The notes under the pieces: model-generated
Seen by the model: the letters and a program-made list of their open reading frames with translations, nothing else
Database searches by the model: none
What the model was told of the DNA's origin: nothing
Translations under genes and position numbers: made by a program
Shown here: in pieces, positions 7,748 through 15,041 of the stretch
Position numbering within the stretch: position 1 is the stretch's first letter
How the letters are laid out: each line of letters starts with the position of its first letter
Assembly (NCBI GenBank): GCA_049315625.1
Contig: JBMOJU010000008.1
Coordinates: 1-37,184 of the forward strand
Direction of reading: 5' to 3'
DNA from: Paracraurococcus sp049315625
GTDB lineage: Bacteria > Pseudomonadota > Alphaproteobacteria > Acetobacterales > Acetobacteraceae
DNA: 37,184 nt

Positions 7748-7759
7748 GCGGCGCGCCGC
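7748..7759. terminator. Palindrome between convergent genes
   Basis: GCGGCGCGCCGC is a perfect 12-base palindrome in the 31-base gap between the amidohydrolase (ending 7737) and the solute-binding protein gene (ending 7769). It could fold in either transcript, but there is no T-run. Confidence 0.25.
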
Positions 7760-7768
7760 TGAGCCGGA

Positions 7769-8599
7769 TCAGGCCGCCGGTGCCACCGACAGGCCACGCA
7801 CCTTGTGCTTTTCGATGAAGCTGGCGACGAGGCCGCTGGCTTTCGCTTCCTCGACGAAGGCGCTCAGCCAGGCCGCGGCCGCCGCATTCTCCCGCCCCGT
7901 GCCGATCGCCTGCTGCACCGCCATGAACTGGCCGTCGAGGATGCGCGCGCCCGGCAGCTTCTCGATATCCGAGAGCAGGCCGGGGCGCAGCCCGCCATAG
8001 ACCTCCGCCTTCGTATCGATGAAGGCCTGGAAGGCGGCGGCGCCGCCGCCGGGCACCAGCACCAATTCGGCGTGCTTGATGTTCCGCTCCAGCCACAGCG
8101 TATAGGCGGCGCCGGCGCCGCTGACGATGCGGTTGCCCGTGCGGTCCACCTGCGCGATGTCGGTGATGGGCGAGCCGGGCGGCACCAGGTAGGTCGCCTC
8201 GATCTCGCAATAGGCGGCGGTGAAGCTGATCTTGGCCGCGCGCTGCGGCTCGGCGCCGATATTGGCGATGTCCCAGGCATTGGTGCCGGCGGCATCGGCG
8301 ATCTCGTTCGGCCGGGCATAGGGAACCAGTTTGCAGGGCACGCCGAGCCGCGCCGCGATCTCCCGCGCCATCTCGGGCGAGACGCCGTCCGGCCCGCCAT
8401 CCGCGGTCTTGCCGGTGACGAGAAGGAAGTTCCCCATGTTGATGGCGGCGCGCAGCACGCCGGTCGGGGCCAGTTGGGAGACGATCTCGGGGGACATGCG
8501 GGGCGTTCCATCGCTTCGTGGTTGGGTGCGGGCCGGCTCGGCGGCGAAGGCCAGGCTGCCGGCGCCAAGCGCGGCCAGCATGGCGCGGCGATGCGGCAT
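7769..8599 (-). CDS. Orphan family-3 ABC transporter solute-binding protein
   Basis: A 276-residue periplasmic protein. It begins with an Arg-containing leader, MPHRRAMLAALGAGSLAFAA, a probable Sec or Tat signal, followed by a family-3 (polar amino acid type) fold: APTGVLRAAINMGN, DGVSPEMAREIAARLGV, WDIANIGAEPQRAAKISFTA and the late AIGTGRENAAAAAWLSAFV. No permease or ATPase for it is nearby, so it is orphan and its ligand cannot be told. The ATG at 8599 is preceded by GGAGGAAAC. The longer open frame upstream lacks such a site. It is transcribed away from the dioxygenase gene, which starts 134 bases off. Confidence 0.82.
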   Translation of the reverse strand: MPHRRAMLAALGAGSLAFAAEPARTQPRSDGTPRMSPEIVSQLAPTGVLRAAINMGNFLLVTGKTADGGPDGVSPEMAREIAARLGVPCKLVPYARPNEIADAAGTNAWDIANIGAEPQRAAKISFTAAYCEIEATYLVPPGSPITDIAQVDRTGNRIVSGAGAAYTLWLERNIKHAELVLVPGGGAAAFQAFIDTKAEVYGGLRPGLLSDIEKLPGARILDGQFMAVQQAIGTGRENAAAAAWLSAFVEEAKASGLVASFIEKHKVRGLSVAPAA

Positions 8600-8675
8600 G
8601 GTCGTTTCCTCCGGCCCGTGGGGCCGGGGGATTAGACCGCCATGTTTCAGATGCGGCAAGCGCCGGGCGGGGCAA

Positions 8676-8705
8676 TTGAAACCCGCCGCCGCCGGGGCCT
8701 ATGCT
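8676..8705 (+). promoter_or_regulatory. Candidate housekeeping promoter for the dioxygenase gene
   Basis: TTGAAA (8676-8681) and TATGCT (8700-8705) are separated by 18 bases, giving 5/6 and 4/6 matches to the sigma-70 hexamers. Transcription would start near 8712, about 21 bases before the ATG at 8733. It is the only pair of this quality noticed in the 133-base divergent gap. Confidence 0.45.
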
Positions 8706-8732
8706 GGCCCAAAGGGGCGGGAGGATGCGCCG

Positions 8733-9893
8733 ATGAACAAGCCGATCACCAGGATCGAGGTCGATTACGGCCCGGAGGAGGCGGCGATGCGCGACTACCT
8801 CCGCGCCGGCGAGGCCCGCGCCGCGGCGCTCGGCAACCGCGGCCCGATCCGCTTCGGTGCCGATGGACGCATCCACCCCGACATCCTGGAAGCCTATTGG
8901 CGCTGCGGCTTCTACGTCTTCGAAGGCGTGGTGGGGCAGGCTGAGCTGGCCGATATCGAGACCGACATCCAGGACATCCTGGCGCGGCTGCCGCGCGAGC
9001 GCGGCGCGTCCGTCGATGCGCAGGGCCGCCCCGCCCTGGCCGCCGGCCATCAGGCGCCGACGCTGTTCTGGGCGCGGCCGCTGGGCGACCCGGTGGGCGG
9101 CACGCAGGCCGCCAACGGCCGCCACCCGGTGAAGATGTTCGAGCCGAAGGCCTCGGCCGACGCGCCGAAGGAGATCGTCTACCTCATCCTCGGCTCGCTG
9201 CAATTCTCCGACGCCGCGCTGCGGCTCTATGGCCATCCCGGCCTGCTGGCGATGGCGGCGGCGGTGAACGGCGATGATTTCGTCCCGTTCAACGAGGCGA
9301 TCTTCGTCAAGGAACCGGGCCGCGGTGCCTCCGTCGCCTGGCACCAGGATGGCGTGACGCATTGGGACAGCCCGGAGCTCGACCAGGGCACGCATGGCTT
9401 CAACTTCATGGCGCAGCTCTATGGCTGCACCGCGGCCAATGGCGTGTGGGTGGTGCCGGGCTCGCACAGGCTGGGCCGCGCCGACATCAAGGCGCGTGTC
9501 GCGGCGGCGGGAACGGAACGGCTGCCGGAGGCGGTGCCGATCCTCTGCGCGCCGGGCGATGTCGCCATCACCAACCGGCAGACCGTGCATGGCAGCTTCG
9601 CCAATACCAGCCCGGATTGGCGGGTGACGCTGAATTTCGGCTTCCACCGCCGGCGCTCGGTGCTGGGCGTCGAGGGCGGCGGCGTGCATAACGAGCCGGC
9701 GGTCTACGACGACGCGCGCATCCGCGAACGGGCGCGGATCATCGGCTATGCGATCGATGCGCGCGGCCGGCGGTTCCCGGCCGAGACGCCCTATCGCTAC
9801 CAGCCACATGCCGAGGGCGGCGAGAGCTGGCGCTGGGACGCGGCGGCGAAGTCCGGGATGCGCGACTACAACCTGCTCGATCTCAGCATCTAG
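8733..9893 (+). CDS. Phytanoyl-CoA dioxygenase (PhyH) family protein
   Basis: A 386-residue Fe(II)/2-oxoglutarate-dependent oxygenase of the PhyH superfamily. The facial triad is visible as H204 and D206 in VAWHQDGV and H286 in TVHGSF. R297 in DWRVTLNFGF is a likely 2-oxoglutarate anchor. Upstream text GFYVFEGVVGQAEL is the typical start of the domain. Substrates in this family are very diverse (acyl-CoAs, ectoine, halogenated and secondary metabolites), so only the chemistry can be inferred. The ATG at 8733 follows GGGAGGA. Its TAG stop shares two bases with the stop codon of the convergent ABC ATPase gene. Confidence 0.85.
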   Translation: MNKPITRIEVDYGPEEAAMRDYLRAGEARAAALGNRGPIRFGADGRIHPDILEAYWRCGFYVFEGVVGQAELADIETDIQDILARLPRERGASVDAQGRPALAAGHQAPTLFWARPLGDPVGGTQAANGRHPVKMFEPKASADAPKEIVYLILGSLQFSDAALRLYGHPGLLAMAAAVNGDDFVPFNEAIFVKEPGRGASVAWHQDGVTHWDSPELDQGTHGFNFMAQLYGCTAANGVWVVPGSHRLGRADIKARVAAAGTERLPEAVPILCAPGDVAITNRQTVHGSFANTSPDWRVTLNFGFHRRRSVLGVEGGGVHNEPAVYDDARIRERARIIGYAIDARGRRFPAETPYRYQPHAEGGESWRWDAAAKSGMRDYNLLDLSI

Positions 9894-10663
9894 CCGGACA
9901 TCGCCGCGGTCAGCCGGGTGAAGGCGGCGGGCAGATCCACCGCCGCTGCCTGCGCCAGGACTTCGGGCACCGTGCCTTCGGCGCGCACGTGGCCATCGGC
10001 CAGCACGATCACCCGCGCCTCTTCCGGCACTTCCTCGATCAGATGCGTCGCCCAAAGCGCGGCGAGGCCTTCGCTGGCGCAGAGGCCGCGCACATGCTGG
10101 CGCACCGCCGCGCGGCTCGGCATGTCGAGCCCGGTCGTCGCCTCGTCCAGCAGCAGCAGCGAAGGCCGCGTCAGCAGCGCGCGCGCCACCTCCGCACGGC
10201 GCCGCTGGCCGCCCGACAGCGCGCGCACCGTGCTGTCGGCGCGATCGGCCAATTCCACGCGGTCCAATTCGTGCAGCGCGCGCCGCCGTGATTCCGCGCG
10301 TGGCAGGCCGTGCAGCGCGCCGTGGTAGAGCAGGTTCTCGATCACCGATATGTCCGGGTCGAGTGTCGGCTGCTGGAACACCACGCCGAGCCGTGCCAGC
10401 GCCGCGCCTGGCTGCTCGCGCATCTCCGTGCCGAAGATCCGCACGCTGCCCGGTGCCGGCGCATCGAACAGGCGGGTGATCAGGGCGAAGAGCGTGCTCT
10501 TGCCGGCACCGTTGGGCCCGAGCAGCACGGCGAATTCGCCGGGCATGACACGGAACTCGACATCGTGCAGCACCTGCCGCGCGCCATAGGCGAAGGATAG
10601 CCGCGCGACCCCGAGGGCGGGTGGGGCATCGCTCATCGCGCTGCTGTGGTGTTCCGGTCGCAT
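9890..10663 (-). CDS. ABC transporter ATP-binding protein, PQQ-dehydrogenase-associated type (PedB/LutE-like)
   Basis: 257 residues, one complete nucleotide-binding domain: Walker A GPNGAGKST (49-57), Q-loop near Q97, signature LSGGQ (149-153), Walker B LLLLDE (169-174) and switch H207. The text ALARLGVVFQQPTLDPDISV with NLLYHGALHGLPR matches, from memory, the ATPase found beside PQQ-dependent alcohol dehydrogenases (PedB in Pseudomonas putida, LutE in Methylorubrum). Its likely partner is the ABC-2 permease at 14151-14969, separated here by a TonB receptor and a TonB gene. The ATG at 10663 is preceded by GGGGAAAAG. The ATG at 10636 has no ribosome-binding site. It is divergent from the receptor gene. 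Confidence 0.85.
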   Translation of the reverse strand: MRPEHHSSAMSDAPPALGVARLSFAYGARQVLHDVEFRVMPGEFAVLLGPNGAGKSTLFALITRLFDAPAPGSVRIFGTEMREQPGAALARLGVVFQQPTLDPDISVIENLLYHGALHGLPRAESRRRALHELDRVELADRADSTVRALSGGQRRRAEVARALLTRPSLLLLDEATTGLDMPSRAAVRQHVRGLCASEGLAALWATHLIEEVPEEARVIVLADGHVRAEGTVPEVLAQAAAVDLPAAFTRLTAAMSG

Positions 10664-10780
10664 GCTTTTCCCCGTTGGAGCATCCCGCGGCTTCGTGTGC
10701 CCGGCAAGCCTCGACCGTCGTGTTAGCTCGCCGATGGCGCTTGCGTGTTCGGATCGCGGGCGTGGATGCCGGGAGGGGAC

Positions 10781-13123
10781 ATGAAGGTCGGAACAAGCCG
10801 CGGGGCGATCCCCGTGACGCGCGTGGTATTGTCGGCCGCGCTGCTGTCGATCGGTGCGGCGCGGGCGCAGGAAGCGCCTGCCGCGGCCACCTTGCCCATC
10901 GTCGAATCCGTCGCGACGTCGCCGCTGCCCGCCGGCGGCGTGCCGCGTGACCGCATCGCCGGCAATCCGCGCAGCCTCTCGGCCGCCGACATCGCCCGGG
11001 AAGGCCGGCCCGACCTGGTGGACAGCCTGGTGCGGCTTTCCGCCGGCGTCACCGTGAACGACACGCAGGGCAATGGCTTCGCGCCGGATGTCTCCTATCG
11101 CGGCTTCACCGCCTCGCCGCTGCTCGGCACGCCGCAGGGGCTCGCGGTCTACCAGAACGGCGTCCGCATCAACGAGGCCTTCGGCGACACGGTGAACTGG
11201 GACCTGATCCCGTCGAACGCCATCCGGTCGGTCGATCTGATCGGCAGCAACCCGGTCTTCGGGTTGAATGCGATCGGTGGCGCGCTGGCGCTGCGGATGA
11301 AGACCGGCTTCGATTCGCCCGGTGCGCGCGTCGATGTCTCCGGCGGGTCCTTCGGCCGCGCCGCGGTCGGGCTGGAATACGGCAAGCAGGTGGACAACGT
11401 CGCCGCCTACCTGGCGGTGGAGGGGCTGAGCGACGATGGCTGGCGCAACGCCTCGCCGTCACGCCTGCGGCGGCTGTACGGCAATCTCGGCGCGCGCGGC
11501 GAACGGGCGACGCTGAACCTTTCGATCGGCGCCGGCAGCACCGCCCTCGGCGGGAACGGGCCGGCGCCGGTGCAACTCCTCTCGGGCGATCGGCGCAACG
11601 TCTTCACCTACCCCGACCGGACCTACAACCGCATGGTGACCTTGCAGGCGCGCGGCACCTACGAACTCGCGGAGGCCTGGAGCCTGGAGGCCAACGCCTA
11701 TGTCCGCAGCTTCCGCCAACGCACCTTGAACGCCGACATCGCCGAGGCCGAGCACTGCGCGGACGACGACCTGGCGGGCCTGCTTTGCACCGATGCCGGC
11801 CAGGCGCTGCGCACCACGCGCGGCGGCACGGTAGGCGCCGACCTGCTGGGCGATGCGGCGCCGGGCGCGGTAAACCGCACCGGCACCAACAGCACCGGCG
11901 CCGGCGGCGCGGCGCAACTCGTCTCGACCGAGCCCTGGTTCGGCCGCCCGGCGCGCGTGGTGTTCGGTGCCAGCTACGACCATGCGAGCACGGATTTCTC
12001 CGGCAGCACGGAGTTCGGCAGTGTCACCGCAGACCGCACCGTCGCCGGCAGCGGGCTGATCCTGGATACGCCGGGCAGCGGCATCCAGCCGGTGCAGTTG
12101 AAGACCACCACCGCCACCTGGGGCATCTTCGGCACCGGCACATGGGAGATCACCTCGCGCCTCGCGGCGACGCTCGGCGGGCGGTTCAACACGGCGCAGG
12201 TGCAGTTGCGCGACCAGATCGGCACGTCGCTGGATGGCGACCACCGCTATTCGCGCTTCAACCCTCAGGCCGGCGTGACCTACCGGGTGCTGGACCGCGT
12301 CACCGCCTATGCCGGCTATGCCGAGGCGAACCGCGCGCCGACGCCGGCGGAACTGGCCTGCGCCGATCCGCAGCAGCCCTGCACGCTGGGCGCCTTCTTT
12401 CTCTCGGACCCGTCGCTGAAACAGGTGGTGAGCCGCACGGTGGAGACCGGGCTGCGCGGCACCTTGCCGCCGCGCTGGCTCGGTGGCCGGACGAGCTGGA
12501 ACCTCGGCGTCTTCCGCACCGACCTCAGCGACGACATCCTGCTGGTGCAGAGCGAGATCCAGGGTCGCGGCTATTTCCGCAATTCCGGCGACACGCGGCG
12601 GCAGGGGATCGAGGCCGGGGTGAATTGGCGCGATGAGCGGCTGGCGCTGGCGCTTGACTATGCCTTGATCGACGCGACCTTCCGCACCGCGCAGCGGCTG
12701 CCGAGCCCGAACAACCCCTTCGCTGATGCGGATGGTGCCATCCCGGTGCAGTCCGGCGACCGCATCCCCGGCATCCCGCGCCAGCGGCTGCGCTTCGATG
12801 CCGAATGGCGCGCGACGGAAGCCTGGCGCATCGGTGGCTCGGTCATCGCCAACGGCAGCCAGTACCTGCGGGGCGACGAGGCGAATTTGCTGAAGCCGGT
12901 GGCGTCCTATGCCACCGTCAACCTGCGCACCAGCGTGCGGATCGCGCCGGGCATCGAAGCCTATGGGCTGGTGCGCAACCTGTTCGATCAGAAATCCTCA
13001 AGCTTCGGCACGCTGTACAATCTGCAGACCGCGAGCGCGCTTAACCTCGGGCTGAACGATCCGCGCACCATCACGCCGAACCTGCCGCGCACCTTCTACG
13101 CGGGCATGCGCTTCATGTTCTGA
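10781..13123 (+). CDS. TonB-dependent outer-membrane receptor
   Basis: 780 residues. A signal peptide (about 1-29, cleaved after GAARA) is followed by a plug domain (SLSAADIAREGRPDLVDSL, DVSYRGFTASPLLGTPQGL, NGVRINEAFGDTVNWDLIP, VFGLNAIGGAL) and a 22-strand type barrel ending in the canonical aromatic GMRFMF. Two loop cysteine pairs are seen (EHCADDDLAGLLC and CADPQQPC). The plug resembles receptors that occur with lanthanide (LutH) or PQQ uptake. That is recall rather than a search. The gene lies between the ATPase and permease of a PedBC/LutEF-like transporter, supporting such a substrate. The ATG at 10781 follows GGGAGGGG. It converges with a tonB-like gene with 3 bases between stops. Confidence 0.92.
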   Translation: MKVGTSRGAIPVTRVVLSAALLSIGAARAQEAPAAATLPIVESVATSPLPAGGVPRDRIAGNPRSLSAADIAREGRPDLVDSLVRLSAGVTVNDTQGNGFAPDVSYRGFTASPLLGTPQGLAVYQNGVRINEAFGDTVNWDLIPSNAIRSVDLIGSNPVFGLNAIGGALALRMKTGFDSPGARVDVSGGSFGRAAVGLEYGKQVDNVAAYLAVEGLSDDGWRNASPSRLRRLYGNLGARGERATLNLSIGAGSTALGGNGPAPVQLLSGDRRNVFTYPDRTYNRMVTLQARGTYELAEAWSLEANAYVRSFRQRTLNADIAEAEHCADDDLAGLLCTDAGQALRTTRGGTVGADLLGDAAPGAVNRTGTNSTGAGGAAQLVSTEPWFGRPARVVFGASYDHASTDFSGSTEFGSVTADRTVAGSGLILDTPGSGIQPVQLKTTTATWGIFGTGTWEITSRLAATLGGRFNTAQVQLRDQIGTSLDGDHRYSRFNPQAGVTYRVLDRVTAYAGYAEANRAPTPAELACADPQQPCTLGAFFLSDPSLKQVVSRTVETGLRGTLPPRWLGGRTSWNLGVFRTDLSDDILLVQSEIQGRGYFRNSGDTRRQGIEAGVNWRDERLALALDYALIDATFRTAQRLPSPNNPFADADGAIPVQSGDRIPGIPRQRLRFDAEWRATEAWRIGGSVIANGSQYLRGDEANLLKPVASYATVNLRTSVRIAPGIEAYGLVRNLFDQKSSSFGTLYNLQTASALNLGLNDPRTITPNLPRTFYAGMRFMF

Positions 13124-13130
13124 GCCTCAG
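13120..13130. terminator. Palindrome spanning two convergent stop codons
   Basis: CTGAGCCTCAG contains the TGA of the receptor gene and, on the other strand, the TGA of the tonB-like gene. A 5-bp stem with a single-base centre is too small to be a confident terminator. Confidence 0.2.
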
Positions 13131-13999
13131 TCGTCGAGGCGGAAGCGCACCGGCACCTCGACCCAGGCCTCGATCGGCTGGCCGTTGCGCAGCGCCGGCG
13201 CGATCTCCCAGCGTCGGGCCGCTTCCTGCGCGGCTTCGTCCAGCATGCGGTGGCCGGCCGACCGCAGCAGCCGGACCTCCTGCGTCGTGCCATCGGCGGC
13301 GACGCGCAGGCGGAGCAGCGCCGTGCCTTCGAGGCCGGCCTCCCGCGCCCGGTCCGGATAGGCGGGCGGCGCCGGCGGCCGGCGGAAGCGGGGCGCACCG
13401 GACAGCACCGGGATCGTCGGGGGCTCCGCCGGCGCCGGCGCCGGCGTGGCGAAGGCCGCTTGCTGCGCCGGCGCCGCGGTGGCGCGTGGCGGCCGTGGCG
13501 CCGACAGCAGCGGCGGCGGCAGGGGCAGCGGCGCCTCCTGCACCCTCGCCGGCATCGGGACCGCCAGGCTCGCGATCTGCGCTTCCGGCTCCTGCATCGG
13601 CAATGGCGGCGGGGGCGCGAAGACCGCGGCCGTCGCGGCGAACAGCGCGGTCGGATCGGCCGGCGGCTCCGGCACCTCCATCTCCGGGATCGGCAGCGGA
13701 GGCAGGCCTGCGGCCGAGGCCAGCGGTGCGTCCCGCAGCGGCAGCGCGCCGACCTGCGTCGCCAACGCGTCCTCCGGCTCCAGCCCTTCCGTCGCAGCGC
13801 CGGGCGCTGTGGCAATCGGCGCTTCCTGCGGCAGCCACAGCATCTGGACCGCCGGCTCCAGCCCCGGCGGCGGCAGCGCGCTTCGCCAGGCGAGCGCAGC
13901 CAGCGTCAGCGCAGCGGCAGCGGCGTGCAGCGCGACGGAGCCGGCCAGCCCGGCGCCAAGCGGCCGCAGGCTGCGCGCCGGGCGCCGCCGCCGGCCCAT
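13127..13999 (-). CDS. TonB-like energy transducer
   Basis: 290 residues. A basic N-terminus (MGRRRRPARS) precedes one membrane segment (about 14-36, LAGSVALHAAAAALTLAAL). A long Pro/Ala-rich periplasmic linker (about 45-210) follows, with a C-terminal TonB domain (YPDRAREAGLEGTALLRLRV ... GHRMLDEAAQEAARRW ... EVPVRFRL). TonB couples the proton-motive force from ExbBD to outer-membrane receptors. ExbB and ExbD are not in the window. The adjacent receptor at 10781-13123 is the obvious client. The ATG at 13999 was preferred because GGGAGGGG lies eight bases upstream. ATGs at 14017 and 14026 are also in frame. Confidence 0.85.
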   Translation of the reverse strand: MGRRRRPARSLRPLGAGLAGSVALHAAAAALTLAALAWRSALPPPGLEPAVQMLWLPQEAPIATAPGAATEGLEPEDALATQVGALPLRDAPLASAAGLPPLPIPEMEVPEPPADPTALFAATAAVFAPPPPLPMQEPEAQIASLAVPMPARVQEAPLPLPPPLLSAPRPPRATAAPAQQAAFATPAPAPAEPPTIPVLSGAPRFRRPPAPPAYPDRAREAGLEGTALLRLRVAADGTTQEVRLLRSAGHRMLDEAAQEAARRWEIAPALRNGQPIEAWVEVPVRFRLDD

Positions 14000-14150
14000 G
14001 CGTGTTGCCCCTCCCATGCCGGCCATGCTGCAACGCCGGGGCCGCAACGGCCAACCGATGGCTTGGCCGCGGGCTTCGCGTTCGCGCGATGGCGCGTTCC
14101 GGCACGCCGCTGACGCTTGGCCGCGCCCCGCGCCATCCAGGTTGCTCCTC

Positions 14151-14969
14151 TCAAGCCGCTGCGCGGCGGGCCAGCATGCCGCGTTGCGGGTCGTAGCCCA
14201 GCACCGCGGCGCCACCGAAGACCAGCAGCGCGACCGCGACGGCGGCGCAGGAGACGGGATCGAATTTGCCGTAGAGCGCGAAGCGGATCAGCTCCACCGC
14301 CTGGGTGAAGGGATTGGCCTGCGCCACATACCACAGCGTCAGGCTCGCCTCCTGGACCCGCCACAGCGGATAGAGCGCGGAGGAGGCGAAGAACATCGGG
14401 AAGATGACGAAGTTCATCACACCCGCGAAGTTCTCCAGCTGCTTGATCCAGGACGACAGCAGCAGCCCGAGCGCGCCGAGCATCATCCCGGCCAGTACCA
14501 GTGCCGGCAGCACGGTGACGTAGCCGATGAGCGGTGGCTCGACCTCCCAGAACCGGGCGACGAGAAGGAAGACATAGACCTGGGCAATGCCGACCAGCAC
14601 GGCGGCGAGCAGCTTGCAGAACAGCAGCCACCAGCGCGGCAGCGGGCTGCACAACAGCACGCGCATGCTGCCGACCTCCCGGTCGTAGACCATGGACAGG
14701 CTGGACTGCATGCCCTGGAACAGCAACACCATGCCGGCCAGGCCGGGCACGATGTACACCTCGTACAGCACATAGGTTTCGTAGGGCGGGCTGATCGAGA
14801 CGCCGAGCACGAAGCGGAAGCCGGCGGCGAAGATCGCCAGCCAGACCAGCGGGCGCACCAGCGCGGAGAAGAAGCGGCCACGCTGGTGGATGAAGCGCAG
14901 GGCTTCCCGCCGGATGATGCCGGACAGGCAGCGGAACCAGCCGGCGGCGGGGATTCCGGTACGTTGCAT
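14151..14969 (-). CDS. ABC-2 type permease, PedC/LutF-like
   Basis: A 272-residue integral membrane protein with about six hydrophobic segments. Family text includes RFIHQRGRFFSALVRPLVWL, YEVYIVPGLAGMVLLFQGMQ, SLSMVYDREVGSMRVLL, LGLLLSSWIKQLENFAGVMN and FVIFPMFFASSALYPLW. I recognise this as the permease paired with the PQQ-associated ATPase (PedC in P. putida, LutF in Methylorubrum). In P. putida the PedA1A2BC system is reported to be needed for growth at low lanthanide levels. The matching ATPase is encoded at 9890-10663, not adjacent as usual. The ATG at 14969 is the first of the frame. It probably shares a transcript with the tonB-like gene 151 bases downstream. Confidence 0.88.
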   Translation of the reverse strand: MQRTGIPAAGWFRCLSGIIRREALRFIHQRGRFFSALVRPLVWLAIFAAGFRFVLGVSISPPYETYVLYEVYIVPGLAGMVLLFQGMQSSLSMVYDREVGSMRVLLCSPLPRWWLLFCKLLAAVLVGIAQVYVFLLVARFWEVEPPLIGYVTVLPALVLAGMMLGALGLLLSSWIKQLENFAGVMNFVIFPMFFASSALYPLWRVQEASLTLWYVAQANPFTQAVELIRFALYGKFDPVSCAAVAVALLVFGGAAVLGYDPQRGMLARRAAA

Positions 14970-15041
14970 GCGCGTCGCCTCCGCGGCCAGTGTCGCCCGG
15001 CCGGGGAAGCTTCGCCAGGGGGCATACGCCAGGGCCGTGCG

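Noticed and set aside
7769..8599. Family-3 binding protein as the periplasmic XoxJ/MxaJ partner of a methanol-dehydrogenase system
   Set aside because: The fold class is the same and the lut-like genes are close, but the sequence reads like an amino-acid type binding protein and no PQQ dehydrogenase is present.
7743..10796. Very long open frame on the minus strand across the solute-binding, dioxygenase and ATPase genes
   Set aside because: It lies antisense or out of frame to clearly recognised genes, is extremely rich in Arg/Ala/Gly, and shows no family motifs outside stretches where it coincides with the real frame. Such frames are expected in GC-rich DNA.
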